A program made the translations under genes and the position numbers. From Stentor coeruleus (Eukaryota > Ciliophora > Heterotrichea > Heterotrichida > Stentoridae): a stretch of 25,345 bases of DNA. Of the stretch, positions 16,820 through 25,345 are shown one piece after another. A model generated the notes under the pieces. It was not told the origin of the DNA. It worked only from the letters and a program-made list of their open reading frames with translations, and ran no database searches. How positions within the stretch are numbered: position 1 is the stretch's first letter; each line of letters begins with the position of its first letter. The stretch is from NCBI GenBank assembly GCA_001970955.1, contig MPUH01001037.1:1-25345 (forward strand), written 5' to 3'.

Positions 16820-18892
16820 CTATTTTGGCCATTCATTTGCACTTGCTAGTTCAGGGTACTTTTTAAATAGCTTACTAACTTTTTTACTTCTAAAATCAAA
16901 AATTTCCCCTATTTGTTCTCTTTTATTTAAGTCCCATATTCTAATAGTACCAGCCTTAGATCCGGAAAAAAGCCTTTCTGAATTACTAGCTATTGCAAGT
17001 GAAGTTACTTCATGTTTATGCCCTTCAAGTACATACTCAAGCTGCATTTTTATAAGACTCCATACCATTATTTTTTTATCTGAAGTCCCTCCTATAATAA
17101 ATTGACTATCTTTTGTTGTAGTAAGAGTATTAATACGGTCATTATGTCCACTAAGATAACTAATTGATCTTAAACTTAAATTTATAACATGCAAACTAAA
17201 TCCTCCAGTAATCACAAACTTATCATCATAACTTATAGCAAAACAACTCATATGGAAATATTTTGGAGTTATTTTATATTCAATAGATTTTTCATGAACA
17301 TTACAAATTACCAGTTCTTTATCTTCGCAAAATGCTATAAAAAAATCATTACTATGAAAAAATTCTAAAGCAAATACATTTAAATCAAGTTTTATTTTTA
17401 GTTCCTCTGAAGATTTGCTAGCTACTGTATATAAATTTAAAGTTTTATAATCAATTGAAAAGATAATTAATTTTAGATCATAAGAAACTGCTAAATTTGA
17501 GCAATGAGGAATTGTAAGTATTTTAGTCTTTTTTAGTGAATTTAGATTTAGAGAAAACAAACTTTTGTTTTTAACGTAAACATAAAAATTATTATCAGGG
17601 GATGAAAAAGTGTATCTAAGTTCATCATAGTAAGACCCTTTATATATGGTTTTATTTTTGGCTAATATATGATAATAAATTTTTGAATCTGCTTTAATTA
17701 CTATTGCAGATTCATCTTTGATCAAACAAATGTGATTGATTTTATTTGTGTAAAAACTAGAAAATTTTCTACTGTTGAGTTTCCAAAAACAAAAACTATC
17801 ATCTCTTCCAATCAAAGCATATTTATTATCATTTGTCATTCTTATATATTTAGAGTTATATTGATAGTCTGGCCAATATGTTGATAGCTTAAAATTACTC
17901 AAATTTATCAGATCATATGTTATATAGGATATAATAAGACTTTTATTGTTTTTAAACAAATCAATAAATTTTATATCATCTTGATAAGTTTTTTTAAATT
18001 TTTCAACTAGACTAAAAAGATTCCATATAAAGAAAGTTCTTCCTGATAACCCAACCACAAATTCATCGTTATCAGTAATTGACAAAGCTGAAATCGGTGA
18101 ATTTATTAAACATTTTTTAATCATTTTTTGTGAGTTTAAATCCCAAGATATTAAATATAAATCAAAGGAAGATGATACTACAGTTTTTCTATCTGAAGAA
18201 ATAGCTACAGCTGAAACATTACAAGTATGGCCTGGAAGTGAATATTCTCTATTAGGGTTTTCTAAATGTATAATTTTTATTGTTTTATCTTTTAACCCAA
18301 TTGATGCAATTTTACCATTTTGTGATAGTGTCAAGCAAGTAAAATCATAAATTTTGTCTAATCCATGAGTTTCTAAGGCAAATTTAATCATATTATATTG
18401 TTCATTTCCTTTATTCTGAAAATCAAGACTATTAAATGAACGTGAAAATGGTCCTTTGCATTTTTTCTCTATAACATGACGACAATTTGGATGTAATTTA
18501 AGTTTAAAAATTTTTATGCTGTTATTATCATAAGATACAATGAGATACTTAGCATTTTTTGAAGTACTTAATGACTTAATAGATCCTTCTGAAAGAAAAA
18601 GCGTAGATTTGAGAATTTTATTTTTCAAATCCCAGATCTTAACTTGAAAGTTTTCTGATACAGAAAGTAAGTAATTATTAGATACAGGAAAATGAAGATA
18701 TACTAAAGGGCTTGAATGCGCTTCCATTTGTAAATTATATAATCTTAACAAATAATCTTTTCGTTCTTCTGTATTTTGTATAGGCTTTAAAAATATCTCG
18801 GTTTTAAATAACTCGTCTGGGAACTGAGGAGGCATTAGAATAAATTGGTCTTTTTCAGATGAAGATTTACTTTTTGAGATTTTCTCTCCCAT
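16820..18892 (-). CDS. WD40-repeat protein with predicted N-myristoylation
   Basis: A 690-residue single-exon protein with a TAG stop. The frame runs upstream only to a TTG at 18919, so I chose the ATG at 18892, giving MGEKISKSK. That N-terminus has Gly2, Ser6 and nearby lysines, a good N-myristoylation and membrane-anchoring pattern. The body is a chain of WD40 blades, scaffolds for protein-protein contacts. Well-formed ones are KIWDLKN (about 85-91), LPGHTCNVSAVAISSD followed by SWDLNS, FIWNLF, LSGHNDRINTLTTTKDSQF followed by MVWSLI, and LEGHKHEVTSLAIAS followed by IRIWDLNK. The central third is divergent, with GH and WD pairs lost. The length suggests two seven-bladed propellers (inference). 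No catalytic domain is fused to it. I cannot assign an orthologue. Confidence 0.88.
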   Translation of the reverse strand: MGEKISKSKSSSEKDQFILMPPQFPDELFKTEIFLKPIQNTEERKDYLLRLYNLQMEAHSSPLVYLHFPVSNNYLLSVSENFQVKIWDLKNKILKSTLFLSEGSIKSLSTSKNAKYLIVSYDNNSIKIFKLKLHPNCRHVIEKKCKGPFSRSFNSLDFQNKGNEQYNMIKFALETHGLDKIYDFTCLTLSQNGKIASIGLKDKTIKIIHLENPNREYSLPGHTCNVSAVAISSDRKTVVSSSFDLYLISWDLNSQKMIKKCLINSPISALSITDNDEFVVGLSGRTFFIWNLFSLVEKFKKTYQDDIKFIDLFKNNKSLIISYITYDLINLSNFKLSTYWPDYQYNSKYIRMTNDNKYALIGRDDSFCFWKLNSRKFSSFYTNKINHICLIKDESAIVIKADSKIYYHILAKNKTIYKGSYYDELRYTFSSPDNNFYVYVKNKSLFSLNLNSLKKTKILTIPHCSNLAVSYDLKLIIFSIDYKTLNLYTVASKSSEELKIKLDLNVFALEFFHSNDFFIAFCEDKELVICNVHEKSIEYKITPKYFHMSCFAISYDDKFVITGGFSLHVINLSLRSISYLSGHNDRINTLTTTKDSQFIIGGTSDKKIMVWSLIKMQLEYVLEGHKHEVTSLAIASNSERLFSGSKAGTIRIWDLNKREQIGEIFDFRSKKVSKLFKKYPELASANEWPK

Positions 18893-19349
18893 TTTTATGA
18901 TAAGAAAACTCAAAGGCAATTAAGTAAATTTCATAAACTTTTTGTCAGAAAACACAATTAAAAAATTCCTTTGTCTTATCTTAAAAAAAAAATATTATAG
19001 ATTTCATAACTAAAAAAATGATTTATTTACAGCTTTAAATATAATTTTTTAATTTTAGATATCATCTAATTTGTTAATTTCAGAAAAGGATTTTTTTTAT
19101 GAATAATACGATATAGAGATGTTAATTCTTCATAAAAGATTGTGTGTAATAAGCAAAATAGTGACCAGAAAGCTATATCTCAGGAAAACTATATCTCAGG
19201 AAAACTTCATTTTCTTTAAATTTTAAGGAAAAAAAATATAGTATTTTATAGCTTTTATTATATCGTTTAAAGGATAATTTATTTTTTAAATGATACAGGA
19301 TATCATTTTATTATCTTATAATAGATATTATTATTAACTCTAATAATTT
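18893..19349. other. Intergenic with a 16-bp direct doublet
   Basis: About 460 bp between the WD40 gene and the large USP-like gene, both minus strand. CTATATCTCAGGAAAA occurs twice in perfect tandem at 19173-19188 and 19189-19204. No coding frame or RNA gene was seen and there is no strong GC skew. Confidence 0.65.
19173..19204. repeat. Perfect 16-bp tandem doublet
   Basis: CTATATCTCAGGAAAA is repeated twice head to tail with no mismatch. It lies in the 3' flank of the USP-like gene and about 300 bp upstream of the next gene's start on the other side (the WD40 gene begins at 18892, minus). Confidence 0.95.
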
Positions 19350-22300
19350 TTATTTTCTGTATAAAAGTAGTGCTGGAAAGTACTCATCACATTCTTGAAA
19401 GTGTTTTAATTCTTCTAGTAGAGAACTAATATCTGAGAAGAATATATTATTTAATTGCCACTTGGTTGTTTCGTTTATATACCGAATAAATAAGTACTTG
19501 TCTTTTTGGTTTTTTATATGCATTACAATTGTATTAAGCTTATAACTTTGTTCATCATTCTTTGCTTGAATTTTTATTTCCATATTATCTTTAATATTTC
19601 TCAAACACATTTTCTTTATATCATCACTATTCATATCTTGTTCAATATCATATCTTAAAGTATACCATATCATTTCTGGCAGCTCATCAACTTCAAACCT
19701 ATAAAATTCTCCTTTATTCCCTTTAATCACAGCCGCACATTTTCCTTCAATTTTTTTATTTCCATCAGTAACCCAATTTTCCAATTTTATCAATCTTAAT
19801 TTCAAATCTTTTTCTTTATTCAATTCACTATCATCATCCCCTTTAATTTTAATCATAAAAAACTTTCCTTTAATAAGAAAATTCTTACAAGATGGACAAA
19901 GTTTTCCATCATAGCATGAACTTTCATTATGTATCCTACTTAAAATAACATAAATAACATGTTCTACATCATAAACATTAAGATCTAAATTTGTGATATT
20001 TTCACTATTTTTTGTATATCTTTCATTAAAACATTTTTCAAATCTAAAAAGATGGTCTTGTATGATTATGTTGCTTTCAGATTCAAAAATAGTATTAAGT
20101 AAAGAAATCCATTTTGATTTTTGGATAATATAGTTTTGGATAATATAGTTTTTGAAATCATTTTTAAAAGATCCAGCATAGTAAAGGAATTTTAAAGCTG
20201 TGATTATATATTGATATTGATATTTACTATAAAAAATCAGCGTCGAATAGTATCCATTGTTATAAAGTTCTGTTAAGTTTTTAATTTTTTTTGTAATTTT
20301 CCCATTTTCATAAACTTTCCAGTCTGGAAAGCACCAAATGCATACTATTTGGGTTTTATCTTGATGATCTGAAAGAATTACTGAATTTAAAGAGAAAACG
20401 ACTCTTCCTTCAGTTGTTGAATGCGTAATTATATACTCATTTTTAAAAGGGAGTTCTTGCAGTCTATAAAAATCATTAGCAGACTCAAGGGAATGCAAAT
20501 CTAAAACTAAAACTAATGGGCACTTATGCACAACAGTCTCAGAAAATGAACTATATGCTAAATTATAAGTTCTTTTAATAAAAGCTGAACTATCAAACTC
20601 TTTCAAAAAAGGATTCATCTGCTTCTGTATATTCCTCGCAATAATCGAAGTTCCAATTTTCCTAAAATAAGCATTTTTATTTGTATTTTTAATCTTTTTA
20701 TCAATTTTACTACAAAACACCGTGCAGGCAATACATTTGCAAATAGTTTGAGGTCCATAATTTCTAATTGTATTATGGCATATCTGAGCGAAATTAGAAA
20801 AAATATTCTCACTTGACTCAATATCCTCAATACCTTTAAAAGCTAATAATATTTCATTACTAATTTCAGGAATAGTTTCTAAAGTATCATTATAATCTTT
20901 TATCTGATTTATATATTTAACTACATCATTATAAAACACATTTGAATTTTTAACTCTATTCAATAAATAAATAAAAGGAATAGATGATGATAAAGCAATA
21001 AATATGTTAGAAATATAAGATGTGATTATAGAATCTTCAAGAACTTTAATATAAATTAAACCTTCTGGGATAAATCCTGGCTTATCAAATAAAATATCAT
21101 CTAAAGTTATGTAAAATGGTTTTAGTTTAGAATCACAGATAAACATCCATTTTTGATAGGTTTGAGAATATAATAAACTTTTATATTCTTCATTGTTGTT
21201 TAGTAAAATAGAATTAAGTTGATAAGTATAGGAAATTCCATTGTTTTTATAGTAAATTTTTGTGTTTTTTAAGATGTAGGATTTTATGTATGATTTGTCG
21301 GTTGGGAAAATGTTGGAGTCTGATTTGAATGATATGAAAAGAATTTTTGGGGGGTTTTTTAAGTCAAAGTTGTTAGAGGTGGCTTTGTATGAACTTAAGG
21401 TTTGGTTTTGGAGATTGATGGAACTTCCGATTGTTTGAATTATGCTGTATTTTTTGAAGTCTTTTGAGGTTTTTGATGAACTGTTGATTATTTTGCCTTC
21501 GATTAAAAAATTCTTACAAGCTGGACATAAACTTCCTTCCTCACATCCTAGTTTATGAATAGCATTCAACAAAAAGTCTATAAAATCTGTGGTTTTCCCA
21601 TATTCCTTCGCAGCAAATGAGTGATATTTTAAATCTTCAATAAAATACTTACTAAATGTTTTGCAAATCTGAAATACTTCCTCTTGATTATTACGATAAA
21701 ATTGTTCTTTAAACAATTTAAAAAGCTCATTTCTCCATGGTTTATTTTTTTTTTGAGTTGAATTCATGTCATCTTTTATTGTAAAATGAGCCATATCGTT
21801 TTTAAAACTAGTAAGATTTAGTAAAGATTGAATTGATGTGTTAATAAACCATAATGCTGAGTCATCATTGATATCACAACGAATTTGGTGTTTTTGAGTG
21901 ACAGTTTTATGATTTAATGGTGTTTTGGAAGTTTGATTTTTTTCATAGATTAAGAGTATTTTCAATTCACAAAATGATTGTGGAAGGATAGGAAAAAGTG
22001 ATTTATTAAATTGAAAGTCATTTGGATCGATTTTATACCAGAAGTTTTCTAAGTTGATTATTGTAATAAGGGTGTTTTGAGAAGGGCATTCATAAACTAT
22101 AGATTTTAATTCATAATATATCAAATTGCTTTTTTCATCTAAAAACTCAAGCTGACTAAGTCCATTTGCCACTTCAAATGCATTAAAATGTAGTCCATTA
22201 GTTTTATACATTAGATACCTTGAATAGCAAACTAGNAAACTAGAACTTTTTGAAACTTAGAATTAAGATGTAGTTTAATATGCATATAGTTTTGAAAAGC

Positions 22301-23572
22301 TTTAATGTTTATTGGATTTTTGCTATCCTGCTCATTTTTTATATCAACAAAAAATTTTGCAGGGAAAATAGTTTTAGCTTGGTTGAAAAAATCTGTATAA
22401 TTTGAAAATGAGTCTAAGTCAAGATTGATGATTTGATTGTAATACATTGGATATTTTTTAAAACGATTTAGACATTCGCATACTAGACATGAACAAATTT
22501 CATATTTTGAATTTTTGAAAAAATGTATCTCTTCCATGATTTTTTCAAAAATAGTAAAGTAATCTAAGTCAACATCAGAAAAAATGTCTGTTGTTTGCAA
22601 GAAAAGTTCGGTTATATCATTAAAATCTGAGTTTCTAATTATAATATGATAATCTTTTATGCAATTTTTTGCAGCTCCTGAAACACCTGTTATAAGATTC
22701 TCTTTAATATGATTTCTTTGTTTTTCGATTTTAATAAAATTGATTTTTAAAAACTTAAAAAATGAAATAGACGATCTGATTTTCATGATACTTAAAAATA
22801 AATCATCGATTAAAAATAAGTTCATCCAAAAAGTGTTTAGAATTTGATTTAAAAATTCTAGTTTTGGAATTTTTATAGACTTTTTATAAAACAGGTATCG
22901 AATTTTAGTATTAGAATCTATAAAGCTTGAGTCGAATAATATGGATAAATTGTCAGAATCAAAGCTATTTTTCTTGATTGTTTCTTCTTGAATAAATTCT
23001 ACATCATGATTTTTCTCAGTAATTATAAGATAGAGTTCATATGTAACTATCTTCAAGTATTCAGAAAGCCTGATTTCCCTTTTGAATTTTTGGTTTAATC
23101 TAACTTTTGTAACATTTAAGCATAATATTTTTGGCCAAGGTCCAAAACCATTTAGCGACTCAGAGTTTTGATTTAATATCATTGAAGAAATAATTTTATC
23201 GGCAACATATTTTCTATCAGAATCTTTAGGTTTTATGTTAAAAGATGGTAATACAAAATAATTAAATACTGGCGACCAGGTCAAATTTTCTTCTTTAGCT
23301 ATTTTATCAATGATAGATAAAAATTTTTCAACAGGGTGATTTGTTTTTGATAAACTTTTAATATCTTTATCATCAGTATTAAATACGCTATATACAATTT
23401 TCCTTGACACACCACATTGATATTCAAATTTTTGCATTATAGTTAACTTGATTGAATTGATAAACTTGTTTTTTGTAATAAGCTTCAATAAGGAGTATCC
23501 GAATTTTTCAAGATCAATACAAATGTTGCAATATCCTATTATTCTACTAAACTCTTGATTTTGTTGAGTCAT
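19350..23572 (-). CDS. Giant protein of tandem degenerate USP-like (ubiquitin protease-fold) units, split by an N
   Basis: As deposited, the frame breaks at the N at 22236. Removing the N plus one of the two identical flanking 7-mers gives one intact frame of about 1404 residues, from the ATG at 23572 to the TAA at 19350. The frame extends past this ATG only to a TTG. I read about five USP-like units. Each begins with a helix like CNICIDLEKFGYSLLKL, FWMNLFLIDDL or ALWFINTSIQSLLNL, where USPs have NTCFMNxxLQ. Units 2-5 carry a Cys pair (CSCLVC, CPACKNF, CKCIAC, CPSCKNF). Units end in a strand pattern such as YELKSIVYE...LLIYEK or WQLNNIFF...PALLLYRK, like the USP C-terminal His region. The nucleophile Cys is replaced (Phe or Trp in units 2 and 3), so it is probably catalytically dead. 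A scaffold or ubiquitin-binding role is inference. Confidence 0.65.
20119..20148. repeat. In-frame 15-bp tandem doublet inside the USP-like gene
   Basis: TTTTGGATAATATAG occurs twice in perfect tandem, encoding NYIIQ-NYIIQ in the minus-strand protein. The unit length is a multiple of three, so the frame is kept. It looks like a very recent replication slippage or duplication. Confidence 0.95.
22228..22243. other. Single-N scaffold join between two copies of AAACTAG
   Basis: The local sequence reads AAACTAG-N-AAACTAG, with the N at 22236. Taking out the N and one 7-mer (8 bp) restores one continuous minus-strand reading frame across the junction. This is strong evidence that two contigs overlapping by 7 bp were placed end to end. 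Confidence 0.9.
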
Positions 23573-24773
23573 TGTATTATTATATATGTCTATAATTTTA
23601 GTCAATTATATAAATTTTTAGGATATTTGTATAGACTTTATAAATGTTTTTGTGCAAGTTAAGGGAATCAGATTATTATTATTTTATATTTTGGTTTAGA
23701 CAAATAAGTTTTTTAAGTGCTTCTCAAAGTTGATATAAGCTTTATATATAAATTACATGAAAAGTAAGAAAAAAAAGAATTCAATTAGAAATGATACTAG
23801 AGGATTGGTTTTCTATATGCTTTAAACACATAAAAGTATTTATATCATTATTCATCAAAATTTTGAAATATACAGAATAAATTTAAAGCGAACAACTTGT
23901 TAAAAACTAGCTAATAGTTGTATGAAGATTTTGTTTATTGCTTGATGATAATTATTTTATATGTATTTTTTACCTTTTAATACTTGGAGAAGCGATTTTG
24001 GATAAATTATTGAATATTAAGTTAATAAATAGTCTGATTTTTTTTTTGAGAAGGGAGATTCATTGGCGATGATAATGAAATTAAATAGTTATATGCTTGT
24101 GTATATATACTTATACTATAAACATATAATTGTATTAAAAATCTTATAGAAATTGATTAGCTTTGGAAAAAAATATAGATGAGATATTTGGATTATTATT
24201 TAATATAAGATTTATATTTTGTGTATTCTTTTATCAAGATGTGAAACTAAAGATATATGACAAATATATGCTTTTTTTCTGTAAAATTTGAAAATTTGTA
24301 TTATCAACAATAACATGGATAAGCGAACTTATAAGTATTTTTACATTTTACCAAATATAAAATAGTAATTAGTCAATGGAATATTTGGATATCTTATAAT
24401 TTAGTATTTTAATAAACCTTTTGATATATTTATAGTCAATATCTTTATTTCTTTTATAATAAACCTTTTGATATATCTGTAGTAAATATCTTTATTTCCT
24501 TCATTTTAATAAACCTTTTAATATATCTATAGTCAATATTTTTATTTCTTTCATCATTTTGCAAGTTTTATCTTTAATATATTATAATAACTATCAACAA
24601 TTTTATCATAAATGCTTATATCATAAAATTAATTAGTTTTCTAGTTATCTTATTACGCTAGAAAACATGAAAATATTTAATTTTTCTTCAAAAATAATAT
24701 ACAAAATTCATTACAAGAATCTGATAACATATACAAACTTTATTAAATATTAATTTTTGCCTAAAGTATTATA
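23573..24773. other. Intergenic, 1.2 kb, with a three-copy repeat
   Basis: AT-rich sequence between the USP-like gene and the transposon. It contains a three-unit tandem repeat at 24411-24554 (listed separately). No coding frame, tRNA or snRNA was recognised. The T-rich runs near 24040 and 24270 are not distinctive in this composition. Confidence 0.65.
24411..24554. repeat. Three-copy tandem repeat, 47-50 bp units
   Basis: Units begin at 24411, 24458 and 24508 with AATAAACCTTTT and contain ATATAT, then TATAGTCAAT (TGTAGTAAAT in unit 2), then CTTTATTTC. The units differ by several substitutions and small indels, so this repeat is older than the other duplications here. Confidence 0.9.
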
Positions 24774-24832
24774 CAGTGAGACCTCTCAAGTTAAACACTC
24801 TAAAGTTGCACACTTAGCTAAGTTGCACACTT
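24774..24832 (+). repeat. Transposon terminal inverted repeat with two subterminal repeats
   Basis: The end starts CAGTGAGACCTC and continues AAACACTCTAAAGTTGCACA. The 13-mer AAGTTGCACACTT occurs twice with 17-bp spacing at 24803 and 24820. Repeated motifs just inside a terminal repeat are commonly bound by the transposase's helix-turn-helix domains. The matching right repeat is not in the window. Confidence 0.8.
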
Positions 24833-24900
24833 TTGAGAAAATTACGAAAAAACCTTAAATTTTCCAATATCTTAAACCTGAAATCTTATACACCTTTACC

Positions 24901-25345
24901 TTTGTACATGCACATCATTTTGGGTTTCAAATATCAAGAAAACAAATCTTCAATACTATTCCAGTATTCTCAGTCAGATGAACTGATCGTCAAAGAAAGT
25001 TGCGCAACAACACCTATAAAGAAATTAATAATACGACTTTTATCTTTTTTTCTGCAGCTCGCGAAAAAAATACAACAACACCTATGAAGAAATTAACAAT
25101 GCGGCTTTTATCTTTTTTTCTGCAGTTCGCGAAAAAAATATTCCAATTACAGGCCCATTACTTCAAGCAAAAGCAAGGATAATTGCAGAAAAGCTACATA
25201 TTACAAATTTTTCAGCTAGCAACGGATGGCTAGATTATTTTAAAAAGAGGTATCATATAGTCTTTAAAGCCATTTCTGGTGAGTCTGCTAGTGTTGATCA
25301 AGTTTTACTAAGACTTGGAAGGAAAAATTAATTCAAATTCTTAAC
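24901..25345 (+). pseudogene. Pogo/Tigger transposase, N-terminal DNA-binding half, frame-disrupted
   Basis: This would bind the transposon ends. A weak first helix-turn-helix reads HFGFQISRKQI (near 24913-24945), followed after an in-frame TGA by TDRQRKLRNNTY. The second, CENP-B/Tc5-type DNA-binding domain is clear: EEINNAAFIFFSAVREKNIP, then ITGPLLQAKARIIAEKL, then FSASNGWLDYFKKRYHI, then SGESASVDQ. These are the conserved pogo/Tigger blocks (P-x-S/T-G-P-x-L-Q-x-K-A, SNGWLxxFKKR, GESASVD). A 68-bp tandem duplication (period from 25005 to 25073) shifts the frame, and after ASVDQV a one-base shift is needed to continue into TKTWKEKLIQILN at the window end. The TGA, duplication and shift indicate an inactive copy. 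The catalytic region is not in the window. Confidence 0.85.
25005..25140 (+). repeat. 68-bp tandem duplication inside the transposase
   Basis: The blocks starting CAACAACACCTAT at 25005 and at 25073 are two copies of about 68 bp that include TTTATCTTTTTTTCTGCAG. They differ at several positions (AAAG/GAAG, AATAATACGAC/AACAATGCGGC, GCTCGCG/GTTCGCG). The second copy matches the conserved protein family better. Because 68 is not a multiple of three, the duplication breaks the reading frame. Confidence 0.9.

Larger units (their letters stand above)
24774..25345 (+). mobile_element. Left end of a pogo/Tigger (Tc1/mariner) DNA transposon, truncated by the window
   Basis: The element begins at CAGTGAGACCTCTCAAG (24774), directly preceded by the dinucleotide TA at 24772-24773. 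That is the target site and terminal-repeat start expected of pogo/Tigger elements. Two copies of AAGTTGCACACTT follow at 24803-24815 and 24820-24832, resembling subterminal transposase-binding sites. The transposase N-terminal half follows on the plus strand. The right end and the DDE catalytic region lie beyond the window, so length and completeness are unknown. Confidence 0.85.

Noticed and set aside
1..25345. tRNA, rRNA or CRISPR features
   Set aside because: No cloverleaf-compatible T-arm and acceptor pairing, no rRNA-like GC-rich conserved stretch, and no regularly spaced repeats were found by eye.

Overview
This 25.3 kb window looks like AT-rich nuclear DNA of a single-celled eukaryote. 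Twelve apparently intact protein genes can be supported, none needing an intron. They include GSK3, importin alpha, a centrin-like EF-hand protein and an ARL5-type GTPase. About 43 tryptophan codons can be read across these genes and all are TGG; TGA ends one gene, and TAA or TAG end the other eleven. That fits the standard code and argues against UGA=Trp or UAA/UAG=Gln ciliates. A standard-code heterotrich ciliate of the Stentor type is my best guess for the source. This rests on gene style and density and is inference, not proof.

Left third (1-6.3 kb): three small minus-strand genes about 1.4 kb apart encode paralogues of an unrecognised family. They share an N-terminal (I/F)QWIPxx(F/Y)(V/I)FG block. 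A minus-strand centrin-like gene follows. Middle (6.7-12.5 kb): plus-strand GSK3 and importin alpha, then a minus-strand otubain-fold protein without the catalytic Cys and His and with a C-terminal cysteine cluster, and a small unknown gene with a 94-bp duplication directly upstream. At 12.8-13.7 kb lies a decayed trypsin-like protease whose catalytic Ser is now Phe.

Right part (14.7-23.6 kb): minus-strand ARL5-like GTPase, a small basic protein, a WD40 protein with an N-myristoylation signal, and a very large protein that I read as about five degenerate ubiquitin-specific-protease-like units. This last gene is split by a single N at 22236. The N sits between two copies of the same 7-mer, and removing the extra copy plus the N joins both halves in frame. 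The window ends inside the left end of a pogo/Tigger transposon, with a TA target site, terminal repeat, subterminal repeats and a damaged transposase N-terminal half.

Three patterns cross the window. Intergenic DNA next to the conserved genes is strongly strand-asymmetric: on the coding strand it is C-rich and G-poor upstream, and G-rich and C-poor downstream. Small two- or three-copy tandem duplications (15 to 94 bp) are frequent. Both Ns lie at duplicated contig ends and are probably scaffolding artefacts. The genes do not form an operon-like pathway; the only functional link is two separate deubiquitinase-fold pseudoenzymes.
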